Shown in pieces: positions 50,287 through 60,026 of a stretch of 64,000 bases of DNA (the first letter of the stretch is position 1; the number at the start of each line of letters is the position of its first letter). Location: the NCBI GenBank assembly GCA_937890825.1, contig CALADS010000074.1, positions 1-64,000 on the forward strand, given 5' to 3'. Origin of the DNA: an uncultured Bacteroides sp. (GTDB lineage: Bacteria; Bacteroidota; Bacteroidia; Bacteroidales; Bacteroidaceae). The notes under the pieces are model-generated. The model ran no database searches and had not been told where the DNA came from. It saw nothing but the letters and a program-made list of their open reading frames with translations. The position numbers were made by a program, and so were the translations under genes.

Positions 50287-51879
50287 ATGAGCAAACAACT
50301 CTTACTTGGCGACGAAGCCATCGCACAAGCTGCATTAGATGCCGGACTATCAGGTGTATATGCCTATCCCGGCACTCCTTCAACAGAAATTACCGAGTAT
50401 ATCCAGTCGATGCCCATCACAGCTGAACGACAGATTCATAACCGGTGGTGCACCAACGAAAAAACTGCCATGGAAGCTGCACTTGGCATGTCATTTGCCG
50501 GAAAGCGTTCACTGGTCTGCATGAAACATGTAGGTATGAATGTAGCAGCAGACTGTTTTATCAATGCGGCCATAACGGGAGTAAATGGAGGCATGATTGT
50601 CATCGCAGCCGATGACCCCAGTATGCACTCTTCACAAAACGAACAAGACAGCCGCTTCTACGGAGATTTTTCACTGATACCCATGTATGAACCAAGCAAT
50701 CAGCAGGAAGCTTACGACATGGTATATAACGGGTTCGAATTCTCAGAACAAACAGGTGAACCCTTACTTATACGCATGGTGACCCGCTTGGCCCACTCAC
50801 GTTCCGGAGTGGAACGTAAAGCGCAGAAAGACACCAACAAACTTTCATTCAGTGATGACCCAAGACAGTTCGTTTTACTTCCGGGCATCGCTCGCAAACG
50901 CTACAAAGCCCTACTCACCAAGCAAGCCGCATTCGTAGAAGCTTCTGAAAATTCACCCTATAATCAATACATAGAAGGCCCCAATAAAAAACTAGGCATC
51001 GTAGCTTGTGGCATCGGCTACAACTACCTGATGGAAAATTATCCGGAAGGATGTGAATACCCTGTACTAAAAATTGGACAATACCCGCTGCCAAAAAAAC
51101 AACTGCTAAAACTTATAGATGAGTGCGACGAAGTGCTCGTACTGGAAGACGGACAACCTTTTGTGGAAAAACAACTGAAAGGGTATTTAGGAAGAGGTAT
51201 CAGTGTGAAAGGGCGCCTGGACGGAACCTTATCACACGACGGTGAATTAAACCCCGATTCCGTAGCCAAAGCTTTAGGCATGGAAAATAAAGCTGCATTC
51301 TCTGTTCCGTCGCTAGTGGAAATGCGACCGCCTGCCTTATGTGAAGGATGCGGACACCGGGATATGTATACCGTATTGACACAGGTGTTGAAAGAAGAAT
51401 ATCCCGAACACAAAGTATTCAGCGACATTGGATGCTATACACTCGGTGCCGGTGCACCATTCCACGCCATAAACTCTTGCGTAGACATGGGAGCCTCCAT
51501 CACAATGGCTAAGGGAGCAGCCGATGCAGGCCTACATCCGGCCGTTGCTGTAATAGGAGATTCTACCTTTACACACTCTGGCATGACTGGATTACTGGAT
51601 TGTGTCAATGAAAATACACCTATAACCATAATCATATCCGACAATGAAACTACCGCTATGACAGGAGGACAGGATTCGGCCGGAACCGGACGTCTGGAAG
51701 CTATCTGCAGCGGAATTGGAGTAAACCCCGAACATATCCGCGTGGTTATTCCCTTAAAGAAGAACTACGAAGAAATGAAACAGATACTTCGTGAGGAAAT
51801 CGAATACAAGGGCGTTTCAGTCATCATTCCAAGAAGAGAATGCATTCAGACATTAGCACGTAAAAAACGAAACAAGTAA
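50287..51879 (+). CDS. iorA: indolepyruvate ferredoxin oxidoreductase, alpha subunit (no ferredoxin domain)
   Basis: A 530-residue thiamine-diphosphate enzyme subunit that, with IorB, oxidises aryl pyruvates (indole-, phenyl- and hydroxyphenylpyruvate) to aryl-acetyl-CoA and passes electrons to ferredoxin. N-terminal pyrimidine-binding part has AYPGTPSTEI near 21-30 and WCTNEKTAMEAALG; the diphosphate part has GCGHRDMYT near 355, GDSTFTHSG near 430 and ISDNETTAMTGGQDS. Known archaeal IorA carry a C-terminal two-cluster ferredoxin domain (total about 600-650); here the chain ends after IIPRRECIQTLARKKR with no CxxCxxC set. iorB follows 5 bases later. Confidence 0.9.
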   Translation: MSKQLLLGDEAIAQAALDAGLSGVYAYPGTPSTEITEYIQSMPITAERQIHNRWCTNEKTAMEAALGMSFAGKRSLVCMKHVGMNVAADCFINAAITGVNGGMIVIAADDPSMHSSQNEQDSRFYGDFSLIPMYEPSNQQEAYDMVYNGFEFSEQTGEPLLIRMVTRLAHSRSGVERKAQKDTNKLSFSDDPRQFVLLPGIARKRYKALLTKQAAFVEASENSPYNQYIEGPNKKLGIVACGIGYNYLMENYPEGCEYPVLKIGQYPLPKKQLLKLIDECDEVLVLEDGQPFVEKQLKGYLGRGISVKGRLDGTLSHDGELNPDSVAKALGMENKAAFSVPSLVEMRPPALCEGCGHRDMYTVLTQVLKEEYPEHKVFSDIGCYTLGAGAPFHAINSCVDMGASITMAKGAADAGLHPAVAVIGDSTFTHSGMTGLLDCVNENTPITIIISDNETTAMTGGQDSAGTGRLEAICSGIGVNPEHIRVVIPLKKNYEEMKQILREEIEYKGVSVIIPRRECIQTLARKKRNK

Positions 51880-51884
51880 CAGCC

Positions 51885-52475
51885 ATGAAAAAAGATATTA
51901 TCCTTTCAGGCGTAGGAGGTCAAGGTATCCTCTCTATCGCCGCTATTATCGGTAAAGCAGCCCTCAAAGACGGTCTATACATGAAGCAAGCGGAAGTTCA
52001 TGGTATGAGCCAACGAGGAGGAGACGTTCAGTCAAACCTGCGTATCAGTGATAAACCTATAGCTTCTGATTTGATTCCTACCGGGAAATGCGACCTGATT
52101 ATCTCACTGGAACCGATGGAAGCGCTACGCTATTTACCGTATCTCAGCAAAGATGGATGGCTGGTAAGCAACCAAGTGCCGTTTATAAATATCCCTAACT
52201 ACCCTGCAGAAGAAGATATTCATGCTGAACTAAATAAGTTACCGCACAAAATTATCCTCAATGTAAATGAAGCTGCCAAGGAAGCAGGATCACCCAGAGT
52301 GGCTAACATCGTGCTACTGGGCGCTACCATTCCTTTCTTAGGCATTGACTATGCTAAAATTCAAGACAGCATCCGCGAACTGTTCCAACGTAAAGGTGAA
52401 GCGGTAGTGGAAATGAACCTCAAAGCACTGGCTGCAGGCAAAGAAATTGCAGAACAGTTAATGCAGGACAGATAG
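51885..52475 (+). CDS. iorB: indolepyruvate ferredoxin oxidoreductase, beta subunit
   Basis: A 196-residue partner of IorA, the gamma-type pyruvate-oxidoreductase domain. Starts ILSGVGGQGILSIAAIIGKAA (as GVGGQG near 9-14) and has EVHGMSQRGGDVQSNLRIS near 39-57, both diagnostic. Length equals the family. It is translated directly after iorA and ends 17 bases before the broken ligase gene, so the three form one transcript. Confidence 0.95.
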   Translation: MKKDIILSGVGGQGILSIAAIIGKAALKDGLYMKQAEVHGMSQRGGDVQSNLRISDKPIASDLIPTGKCDLIISLEPMEALRYLPYLSKDGWLVSNQVPFINIPNYPAEEDIHAELNKLPHKIILNVNEAAKEAGSPRVANIVLLGATIPFLGIDYAKIQDSIRELFQRKGEAVVEMNLKALAAGKEIAEQLMQDR

Positions 52476-52492
52476 AAAAAAACGCACTAGCC

Positions 52493-53477
52493 ATGAATAA
52501 CAAATACTGGGAAGAGGAAATCGAAACCATGCCGCAGGAAGACCTGCGGCATTTGCAACTTAATAGACTGAAAAAAACGATACGTCTGGCTGCCAATGCT
52601 CCTTATTATAAAAAAGTTTTCGAAGAATATGGAATCACTCCGGATACTATTCAGACTATCGATGACATTCAGAAACTGCCATTCACTACAAAAGCCGATA
52701 TGAGAGCTAACTACCCCTTTGGGCTAGTAGCTGGAAACCTGAAAGAAGATGGCGTACGCATACACTCGTCTAGCGGCACTACAGGAACTCCCACTGTGAT
52801 TGTACACTCACAGCATGACTTGGATTCTTGGGCGAATTTGGTAGCCAGATGTCTATACATGGTAGGTATTCGGAAAACGGATGTTTTTCAAAACAGTTCT
52901 GGATACGGAATGTTTACCGGCGGACTAGGCTTTCAATATGGTGCAGAACGGCTAGGAGCACTGACCGTACCTGCAGCAGCCGGAAACAGGCAAACAGGTT
53001 CCAAACGGTGAAATCGGCGAATTGGTCTTAACGACCCTAGACCGTGAAATGATGCCTTTAATACGCTACCGCACACGTGATTTGACCAGAATCCTGCCAG
53101 GAACTTGCCCCTGCGGACGTACACACCTGCGCATTGACCGTATAAAAGGCAGAAGCGATGATATGTTTATTATCAAAGGGATCAATATCTTCCCCATGCA
53201 GGTAGAAAAGATTCTACTGCAATTTCCATCCTTAGGAAGCAACTATCTGATCACACTGGATACCATTAACAATCAAGATGAAATGATAGTTGAGGTTGAA
53301 TTAAGCGATCTTAGCACAGATAATTACATTGAACTGGAAAAAATACGCAAAGATATAACCAGACAACTAAAGGATGAAATACTTGTCACCCCAAAAGTAA
53401 AACTGGTAAAAAAAGGCTCCCTACCACAGAGTGAAGGAAAGGCAATCCGCGTGAAAGATTTACGAAACAACCAATAA
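52493..53477 (+). pseudogene. paaK: phenylacetate-CoA ligase with internal frameshifting deletion
   Basis: Two fragments of one gene. 52493-53011 gives the N-terminal 172 residues (MNNKYWEEEIETMPQEDL, AMP-binding SSGTTGTPTVIV near 93-104, SSGYGMFTGGLGFQYGAERLG) and stops at TGA 53009. The other frame, from about 52980 to 53477, gives PETGKQVPNGEIGELVLTTLD, RYRTRDLTR, CPCGRTH and the C-terminal AMP-binding lobe. Roughly 110 residues of the central core, including the acyl-adenylate Glu region, are missing, and the two parts are in different frames. The join is at CCGGAAACAG, which fits both AAGN(S) of the left part and PETG of the right, so a deletion between short repeats is likely. Intact relatives have about 430 residues. 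It cannot be a working ligase. Confidence 0.9.
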
Positions 53478-53484
53478 ATAGACG

Positions 53485-53524
53485 AAAAAGGAGAGCAATC
53501 AAGTAAATGATTACTCTCCTTTTT
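53485..53524. terminator. bidirectional terminator between paaK remnant and the RNA gene
   Basis: A 16-base stem with one mismatch: AAAAAGGAGAG... (53485-53501) with 53508-53524, loop about six bases, and A/T tracts at both ends. It can end both the plus-strand transcript and the minus-strand RNA. Confidence 0.85.
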
Positions 53525-53710
53525 GTATAAGGAGCCGCACTGGTGATGAGATGAAACTCCGAAAGACAGGATTTGAGTGTTCCCTTTTCTTTGTAATCCA
53601 CCGACTCAAGGTTACCCCGAAGGGCGTGGCCCGCCATTGAAAAGGAAAACTAGTCTCGGCATTTCATAATTATTTGAAGAGTTTCCCAATCTAACCAATG
53701 CGGCTATTTT
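53525..53710 (-). ncRNA. Bacteroidales-1-type structured RNA (possibly 6S-like)
   Basis: On the minus strand a 173-base core (53705-53533) is closed by AGCCGCATTGGT pairing with ACCAGTGCGGCT (one G-U). Inside, GAAACTC pairs with GAGTTTC and CCTTTTC with GAAAAGG, giving a rod with an inner loop; a CCC-TTC-GGGG hairpin sits near the tip. A promoter lies just upstream and a terminator just downstream, and no reading frame explains it. Its place after rplT is that reported for the Bacteroidales-1 RNA. The rod-like form resembles 6S RNA, a regulator of RNA polymerase; identity with 6S is my inference. Confidence 0.75.
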
Positions 53711-53719
53711 TTTCTAAAA

Positions 53720-53751
53720 CAAAGATAAGAAGATTCTCCGAAAGAAGCAAG
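53720..53751 (-). promoter_or_regulatory. promoter of the structured RNA
   Basis: TATCTTTG on the minus strand (53727-53720), with a CTTG about 20 bases upstream (near 53748-53751). It is 15 bases before the start of the closed stem, in keeping with initiation near 53710. Confidence 0.6.
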
Positions 53752-53805
53752 AAATTCAAATAGATTTATTCAAATTGACTCAGAAATGCACCTTCCAATA
53801 AAAAC

Positions 53806-53839
53806 GATGTGCTGACTACCCTCAGGTAACCAGCACATC
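53806..53839 (-). terminator. terminator of the thrS-rplT operon
   Basis: GATGTGCTG (53806-53814) pairs with CAGCACATC (53831-53839); the loop can add TACC/GGTA pairs. On the minus strand it is followed by GTTTTTATT. It separates rplT from the downstream RNA gene. Confidence 0.85.
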
Positions 53840-53862
53840 TTATTCTTATCGTTTCTAAGAGC

Positions 53863-54213
53863 TTATGCAGCTTTTGCTTTAGCAACAATAGCCTTGAAAG
53901 CTTCCGGATGATTCATTGCTAAATCAGCCAATACCTTACGGTTAATTTCGATACCAGCTTTGTGCAGAGCACCCATCAACTTAGAGTAAGACAAACCTTC
54001 GAGTCTTGCAGCAGCGTTGATACGTTGAATCCACAATGCACGGAAGTTTCTTTTCTTATTCTTACGGTCACGGTAAGCATAAGTCAGACCTTTTTCCCAA
54101 GTATTTTTAGCAACGGTCCAAACATTTTTTCTTGCACCAAAGTAACCTCTGGTCAATTTCAAAATTTTCTTTCTTCTTGCTCTAGAAGCAACATGATTTA
54201 CTGATCTTGGCAT
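53863..54213 (-). CDS. rplT: 50S ribosomal protein L20
   Basis: A 116-residue protein binding 23S rRNA early in large-subunit assembly. It begins [18 protein letters not shown], has [20 protein letters not shown] near 24-43 and [23 protein letters not shown] near 49-71, all typical. Last of the infC-rpmI-rplT cluster. Confidence 0.98.
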   Translation of the reverse strand: MPRSVNHVASRARRKKILKLTRGYFGARKNVWTVAKNTWEKGLTYAYRDRKNKKRNFRALWIQRINAAARLEGLSYSKLMGALHKAGIEINRKVLADLAMNHPEAFKAIVAKAKAA

Positions 54214-54310
54214 AGTTTTACATGATTTTGAATGTTAGCGCCGTTTATATTCACGGACTTAAAGCTAAGACATTCGGTTAATAACTTTAATACTTTAGTA
54301 CGCTTTAAGA

Positions 54311-54508
54311 TTACTTCATTGCTAAAAGTTCTTTTACCTGACCTACATTTGTAATGTCAACAAGTGTAGAATGGCACAGATTTCTTTTTTGCTTTTTAGT
54401 TTTCTTAGTCAAGATATGACTATGAAAAGCGTGCTTTCTTTTGATTTTACCCGTTCCGGTAAGAGTAAATCTCTTTTTAGCACCGGAGTTCGTCTTGATC
54501 TTTGGCAT
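54311..54508 (-). CDS. rpmI: 50S ribosomal protein L35
   Basis: A 65-residue protein with the family start [20 protein letters not shown] and the basic [19 protein letters not shown] near 26-44. It stands between infC and rplT, the canonical order. Confidence 0.98.
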   Translation of the reverse strand: MPKIKTNSGAKKRFTLTGTGKIKRKHAFHSHILTKKTKKQKRNLCHSTLVDITNVGQVKELLAMK

Positions 54509-54572
54509 CTTATTAAAACTTTTAAATTATTAAATATATGGCAACGCACTATACCTATGGCGTTACTCATTT

Positions 54573-55172
54573 TTATTCTTCTTCGGTTTCAGGTGCTTCT
54601 TTAGAAGCGGGTTGACTCGGTTTCGGAGCAGCAGTCTTCTTAGGCGCAGCCGCTTTTTTCGGAGACAATTGAATAATCATTCTCTTTCCCTCGAGCACCG
54701 GCATCTGATCTACTCTGGCATAATCTTCCAAGTCATTGGCAAAACGAAGCAGCAACACTTCACCCTGTTCCTTAAACAAGATAGAACGTCCTTTGAAGAA
54801 TACGTAAGCCTTCACTTTATCGCCATCTTCCAAGAATCCCTTTGCATGCTTCAACTTGAAGTTATAGTCGTGATCATCAGTCTGAGGACCGAAACGAATT
54901 TCCTTCACGTTTACTTTTACCTGCTTTGCCTTTTGTTCTTTCTGACGTTTCTTTAACTGATAAAGAAATTTAGAGTAATCAATTATACGACAAACAGGGG
55001 GTTGTGCATTTGGAGAAATCTCCACGAGATCCGCTTCATGTTCTTCTGCCAATCTCAAGGCCTGAGCTATCGGATACACTTTTGATTCCACTTCATCGCC
55101 CACAATACGGACTTCCTTGGCACGGATTTGTTCATTAATCCGATGTTGCCCTTTTAAGTTGTCATTCTTCAT
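54573..55172 (-). CDS. infC: translation initiation factor IF-3
   Basis: A 199-residue factor that keeps 30S subunits free and proofreads the start codon. N-terminal domain [13 protein letters not shown] to about residue 75, linker [19 protein letters not shown], and C-terminal domain [25 protein letters not shown] near 92-116. The Ala/Pro/Lys-rich tail ([20 protein letters not shown]) is a Bacteroidales extension. I choose ATG 55172 ([15 protein letters not shown]); the frame continues to a TTG at 55217 without family similarity. Many infC genes begin with rare ATT; this one need not. Confidence 0.96.
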   Translation of the reverse strand: MKNDNLKGQHRINEQIRAKEVRIVGDEVESKVYPIAQALRLAEEHEADLVEISPNAQPPVCRIIDYSKFLYQLKKRQKEQKAKQVKVNVKEIRFGPQTDDHDYNFKLKHAKGFLEDGDKVKAYVFFKGRSILFKEQGEVLLLRFANDLEDYARVDQMPVLEGKRMIIQLSPKKAAAPKKTAAPKPSQPASKEAPETEEE

Positions 55173-55290
55173 TAAATAACCTTTACTTCCAGTTTGTTTT
55201 TTATTTATTACTACCAAATTATTATCAATTTATGCAAAAGCACCTTTTAAAGCATAAATGTATGTTCTGCTTCCACAATTGGCTGCAAAG

Positions 55291-57231
55291 TTACCATTTA
55301 TTTATCATATTTTGAACTTCTTCTTGTATTTTTTTTGCGAAGTCCTCAATTTTTAAGGTTCCTTGGTCGCCTTCACCCTGCTTACGAACAGCTACTTCCT
55401 TGTTTTCGGCTTCTTTTTCGCCTACTACCAGCATGTAAGGAATACGCTTCATCTCATTGTCACGAATCTTACGTCCGATTTTCTCATTACGCTCATCAAC
55501 GATGGCACGGACATCGTATCGCTTCAAGAGGTCCTTCACTTCATTGGCATAGTCATTGAATTTTTCGCTAATAGGCAAAATAGCTACCTGATCGGGAGTA
55601 AGCCATAAGGGGAATTTTCCTGCTGTATGCTCAATAAGCACAGCTACAAAACGCTCCATTGAACCAAACGGCGCACGGTGAATCATTACCGGACGGTGTT
55701 TCTGGTTGTCAGCACCCGTATATTCCAACTGGAAGCGTTCGGGCAAGTTGTAATCCACCTGGATGGTACCCAACTGCCAACGGCGACCAATGGCATCTTT
55801 TACCATAAAGTCGAGTTTCGGCCCATAGAAAGCAGCTTCGCCATATTCTATTTTTGCAGGCAATCCTTTTTCTTCGCAAGCTTCAATAATAGCCTGTTCA
55901 GCCTTTTCCCAGTTTTCGTCGCTACCGATATATTTTTCACGGTTCACCTTATCGCGCAGTGAAATCTGTGCTTCAAAATTCTGGAAATTCATGGATTTGA
56001 ACACGATGGAAATAATATCCATTACGCGCAGGAATTCATCCTTCACCTGATCCGGGCGACAGAATAAGTGTGCATCGTCTTGCGTGAAGCTACGTACACG
56101 GGTCAATCCGTGTAGCTCACCACTCTGCTCATAGCGGCACACAGTACCAAATTCAGCCAAACGAAGAGGCAAATCTTTATATGAACGCGGAGAATTCTTG
56201 TAAATCATACAGTGGTGCGGACAGTTCATCGGCTTCAAGAAGTACTCTTCTCCTTCTTCCGGTGTCTGAATAGGCTGGAAAGAATCTTTTCCATACTTGG
56301 CATAGTGACCCGATGTGATATAAAGCAATTTATTTCCGATAGGCGGACACATTACTTCCTGATAGTCATAGCGAGCCTGGATACGACGCAAGAAGTCTTG
56401 CAGACGGATACGCAATGCTGTACCTTTCGGCAACCACATAGGCAATCCCTTACCTACTGTATCAGAGAACATGAACAAGTCCATTTCCTTACCAATCTTG
56501 CGATGGTCTCGCTTCTTGGCTTCTTCCAGCATCACCAGGTATTCATCCAGCATTTTTTTCTTAGGGAAGGTAATACCGTAGATACGAGTCATCATCTTAC
56601 GGTCTTCCTGGCCTCTCCAGTAAGCACCGGCTACCGATGTCAGTTTGATAGCTTTGATAGGAGCCGTGGTCATCAAGTGCGGGCCGCGGCACAAATCCGT
56701 AAACGCACCTTGCGTATAGGTAGTGATATGACCGTCTTCCAGTTCTGAAATCAATTCGCACTTATAAGTTTCACCGCGGTCGCCAAACATTTTCAAGGCA
56801 TCTTCCTTCGCAATATCCTGTCGAACCACGGCCTCTTTCTTGGCCACCAATTCAGCCATTTTCTTTTCAATGGCGGGCAGGTCGGCTTCCTTTATCGGAG
56901 TTTCTCCCGGGTCTACATCATAATAGAAACCATTTTCAATGGCAGGTCCGATACCAAACTGGATGCCGGGATAGAGTTCCTGCAAGGCTTCGGCCAACAA
57001 GTGCGCACTGGTATGCCAAAAAGCATGCTTTCCTTGTTCATCCTCCCATTTATAGAGAACCACTTCTGCATCCTGCTGAATAGGACGCCCCAAATCATAA
57101 ATTTCACCGTTCACGCCACAAGCCAGCACATCCTGTGCCAAACGTGAGCTGATGCTTTCTGCTATCTGCAGCCCCGTTACTCCTTCGTTATATTCACGAA
57201 CAGAGCCGTCTGGAAAAGTTATCTTTATCAT
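55291..57231 (-). CDS. thrS: threonyl-tRNA synthetase
   Basis: A 646-residue class II synthetase charging tRNA-Thr. Order: TGS domain (residues 1-60, with FPDGSVREY), editing domain ([11 protein letters not shown] near 73-83), catalytic core with [10 protein letters not shown] near 337-346, [14 protein letters not shown] near 379-392 and [12 protein letters not shown] near 515-526, and the anticodon-binding domain at the end ([17 protein letters not shown] near 548). Length matches E. coli ThrS. A TATTTTTG box is at 57264-57271. First gene of the thrS-infC-rpmI-rplT unit. Confidence 0.98.
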   Translation of the reverse strand: MIKITFPDGSVREYNEGVTGLQIAESISSRLAQDVLACGVNGEIYDLGRPIQQDAEVVLYKWEDEQGKHAFWHTSAHLLAEALQELYPGIQFGIGPAIENGFYYDVDPGETPIKEADLPAIEKKMAELVAKKEAVVRQDIAKEDALKMFGDRGETYKCELISELEDGHITTYTQGAFTDLCRGPHLMTTAPIKAIKLTSVAGAYWRGQEDRKMMTRIYGITFPKKKMLDEYLVMLEEAKKRDHRKIGKEMDLFMFSDTVGKGLPMWLPKGTALRIRLQDFLRRIQARYDYQEVMCPPIGNKLLYITSGHYAKYGKDSFQPIQTPEEGEEYFLKPMNCPHHCMIYKNSPRSYKDLPLRLAEFGTVCRYEQSGELHGLTRVRSFTQDDAHLFCRPDQVKDEFLRVMDIISIVFKSMNFQNFEAQISLRDKVNREKYIGSDENWEKAEQAIIEACEEKGLPAKIEYGEAAFYGPKLDFMVKDAIGRRWQLGTIQVDYNLPERFQLEYTGADNQKHRPVMIHRAPFGSMERFVAVLIEHTAGKFPLWLTPDQVAILPISEKFNDYANEVKDLLKRYDVRAIVDERNEKIGRKIRDNEMKRIPYMLVVGEKEAENKEVAVRKQGEGDQGTLKIEDFAKKIQEEVQNMINKW

Positions 57232-57263
57232 ACTATTGATGTTTATATTCTATTTACAACTCG

Positions 57264-57271
57264 CAAAAATA
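57264..57271 (-). promoter_or_regulatory. -7 box, thrS
   Basis: TATTTTTG on the minus strand, 33 bases before the thrS start; the gap to the preceding TPR gene is 83 bases. No T-box or other riboswitch is seen. Confidence 0.45.
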
Positions 57272-57314
57272 GCTAAATCTTTTTGATAATCTAGTATTTA
57301 GCAAAAAAATGTTA

Positions 57315-59354
57315 TTATCTTCTCTCGGTAAATCTCTTAATGACATTATAGGCTGCCACTACCCCTAATTCACCGGCTTTGCTTAAATCAGACAAGCCTT
57401 GTTTGTTATCTCCTAAAAAGATATGCGTCAGCCCCCTGTTATAATAAGCTTCAGCAAAGTTAGGATTCAGTTCGATAGCCCTATCATAATCTTGCAAAGC
57501 TGCTCGATAATCCTTCAGATTGGCAGACACATTGCCTCGGTTATAATATGCATAGACAAAATCTGGAGCTAGATTAACCACCCGATCCAAATCTTTTTTT
57601 ATGATGTCGTAATCTACCGCTTTCACCTGCTGTTTCTTCACTTCAGATCCTGCGGACATTTCATGAGCTTCTGTTTCGGCCTTTAAATATTCCAGTTGTT
57701 TGCAGCGCACCAATGCCCTCATGAAATAAGCTGGAAAGAACGTATCATCCAATAGAATACTCTTGGTAAAATCCTCTACCGAACTATCAAAGTCTTGCAC
57801 CAGATAGAAATCCAGTCCACGCATAAATCGCTTCACCGCATTCTTTTCATCGGCTACTATATCGGAGGTATGAGCATCTATAAGAGCAAAATGAAAACGC
57901 ACCTGTTCTTCTGTCAAAGGAGCTTCCATATTAGTGATGCGCAACACTTTGGGAAATACCTTTGCATGATTCAAGGCATCAATATATTTATGAAAATGAA
58001 CCAAACGTTTTACCTCACTCACTTTTTCATAATAATTGAGTGCATACATTGGCTCCAGTTTTACCGTCACATTGCGGTCTTGTACTCTTCCACGATAATC
58101 ACTGGTATATCGCTGAGACATTTCCGAATCATCTGCTATAACTATTTTCCGATAGTTTTCTACATTTTTATCTGATTTTTTGCGCGTCTTCTCATCCTTG
58201 TTATCTTGAGTATTCTTGTTGTCAGCCACGAGATTACTACTATTAGTTCCTGAAGCTGAAGCATTGTTGCGCTTATCTAATTGCATTTTCAATAGCTTAT
58301 ACTCATCCCGGTCGGCACCTTTCTTGTCGCCGATCTTCTTATATGCAGAGGCACGATGATAATAACCTGCTACAAAATTCGGATATTCGTCCAATACTTT
58401 AGAATAATCTTGAATAGCTCCTCGATAATCTCCCGTCTGCGCACGCAACACTCCTCTATTGAAGAGTGCCATCATATTATCCGGTTCCATTTTCAGCACA
58501 AAATCAAAATCTTCGATAGCCCGGTTATCATCCCCCACCCGGGCGCGAAGCAATCCCCGGTTATAATGGCCTATAAAGTTGTTCGGATCTATATCCAATG
58601 CCAGGTCGTAATCACTCATAGCCCCCCGCAGATTATCTTGATGAAAACGCACCAAAGCCCGGTTGACATAAAGTCCGGAATTACGCACACTCAGATGAAT
58701 AGCCTGATTCAAATCGCCTTCCGCTTCCTTGTACAGACCCTGCTGAATGCGTACGATGGCACGTGCATTCCAACCATCGGCATTATATCTATCTAATTCT
58801 ATAGCCTTATCAAAATCATGTAAAGCCTGAATGGTATCATTTTCCTTCAAATACACTTCGCCGCGCATCAGATAAGCCGGCGTATAGCGCGGAGCTATTA
58901 CCAGCAATTTACCCAAGTCTTCTTTGGCAGCTAGATAATCCTCCTTTTGCATATGACACAAAGAAAGGTTGTGCCACAGCACCAGATTTTCGGGGTCGTA
59001 CTTCAATGCCATCTGATAATCTTCTATAGCCCCGTCAAATTTCGCCTGTCGGATACGTGCCAATCCTCTTATCTGATATGCCCCTACTACAAAAGGATTT
59101 CTACGGATAGCCTCATCGCAATCCGACTCTGCTCCCTGAAAGTCCTCAAGGTTGATTTTAGCCAACCCTCTGAAAAAATAAGGCTCAAATAAATAAGGCT
59201 TCGCATTAATCACTTGATTAAAGTATTGAATGGAAAGCACGTAGTCTTCAAAATAGAGTGCATTACGAGCAATAGTCATCACCCGCTCTGTATTAATCTG
59301 CGCAAAGAGCAACGTGGGTAGCAGCATCAAGGCTGTCAATATCTTTTTCATCAT
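57315..59354 (-). CDS. large secreted TPR-repeat protein
   Basis: A 679-residue protein with signal peptide (MMKKILTALMLLPTLLFAQ) and about a dozen tetratricopeptide repeats from residue 35 to 365 and again 510-660 (for example EDYVLSIQYFNQVINAKPYLFEPYFFRGLAK in two helices, and DYRAALQDYDRAIELNPNFAEAYYNRG). A Lys/Asp/Asn-rich linker near 365-410 separates the blocks. Regular DPNNF-type turns mark the units. Likely a periplasmic scaffold; members occur throughout Bacteroidales. Its -7 box TATTTTTG lies at 59383-59390. Confidence 0.8.
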   Translation of the reverse strand: MMKKILTALMLLPTLLFAQINTERVMTIARNALYFEDYVLSIQYFNQVINAKPYLFEPYFFRGLAKINLEDFQGAESDCDEAIRRNPFVVGAYQIRGLARIRQAKFDGAIEDYQMALKYDPENLVLWHNLSLCHMQKEDYLAAKEDLGKLLVIAPRYTPAYLMRGEVYLKENDTIQALHDFDKAIELDRYNADGWNARAIVRIQQGLYKEAEGDLNQAIHLSVRNSGLYVNRALVRFHQDNLRGAMSDYDLALDIDPNNFIGHYNRGLLRARVGDDNRAIEDFDFVLKMEPDNMMALFNRGVLRAQTGDYRGAIQDYSKVLDEYPNFVAGYYHRASAYKKIGDKKGADRDEYKLLKMQLDKRNNASASGTNSSNLVADNKNTQDNKDEKTRKKSDKNVENYRKIVIADDSEMSQRYTSDYRGRVQDRNVTVKLEPMYALNYYEKVSEVKRLVHFHKYIDALNHAKVFPKVLRITNMEAPLTEEQVRFHFALIDAHTSDIVADEKNAVKRFMRGLDFYLVQDFDSSVEDFTKSILLDDTFFPAYFMRALVRCKQLEYLKAETEAHEMSAGSEVKKQQVKAVDYDIIKKDLDRVVNLAPDFVYAYYNRGNVSANLKDYRAALQDYDRAIELNPNFAEAYYNRGLTHIFLGDNKQGLSDLSKAGELGVVAAYNVIKRFTERR

Positions 59355-59382
59355 GGAATCATCGAAATACTAGTAAACAAAG

Positions 59383-59390
59383 CAAAAATA
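59383..59390 (-). promoter_or_regulatory. -7 box, large TPR gene
   Basis: TATTTTTG on the minus strand 29 bases before the TPR gene start. Confidence 0.4.
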
Positions 59391-59465
59391 ACGCTTTTCG
59401 CTTACTTCATAGGATTATGCGAAGACTTTTTAATTTTTTTGAGCCTTTTACACCTTATTATATTC

Positions 59466-60020
59466 TTATCTGACAGTCTTGACACGATAAGTACAGTGCG
59501 CCTTTCCCTTGAGCATGGCATTCAGTTTGCCTTTAATCATTTGCTTGCGCAAGGCAGAAAGATGGTCTATAAACATGTGTCCTTCCAAGTGGTCGAACTC
59601 ATGCTGCATTACACGTGCCAGATAGCCTTCCACCACTTCATCGTGTTCCACAAAGTTCTCGTCCATGTATTTCACATGAATCTTGGTGCCACGCTTCACA
59701 GACTCGTGAATTCCGGGCAAACTCAAGCATCCTTCTTCCATAGACACTTCTTCTCCACCTACTTCCAGTATGTGGGCATTGATATAACACTTACGGAAAC
59801 CTTTATATTCCGGAAAGTCTTCAGACAAAACATCCAAATCAACTACAACCACGCGAATGGGCAAACCGATTTGCGGAGCAGCCAGCCCCACTCCATCTGC
59901 ATGATCCATCGTTTCATACATATTAGCTATCAATTCCTTTAGATTCGGATAATCGGGAGTAATATCCTCGGCCACTTTTCTCAGTACAGGTTGTCCGTAG
60001 ACATAAACAGGTAAAATCAT
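59466..60020 (-). CDS. def: peptide deformylase
   Basis: A 184-residue metal enzyme removing the N-formyl group from new proteins. The three motifs are clear: [10 protein letters not shown] near 43-52, EEGCLSLPG near 95-103 and [14 protein letters not shown] near 137-150 (HEFDH zinc ligands). Encoded 6 bases after ruvX. Confidence 0.97.
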   Translation of the reverse strand: MILPVYVYGQPVLRKVAEDITPDYPNLKELIANMYETMDHADGVGLAAPQIGLPIRVVVVDLDVLSEDFPEYKGFRKCYINAHILEVGGEEVSMEEGCLSLPGIHESVKRGTKIHVKYMDENFVEHDEVVEGYLARVMQHEFDHLEGHMFIDHLSALRKQMIKGKLNAMLKGKAHCTYRVKTVR

Positions 60021-60026
60021 TCTTCT

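Noticed and set aside
53386..53637. 83-codon minus-strand frame
   Set aside because: It covers the structured RNA and its terminator; the translation resembles no protein and the RNA structure explains the sequence better.
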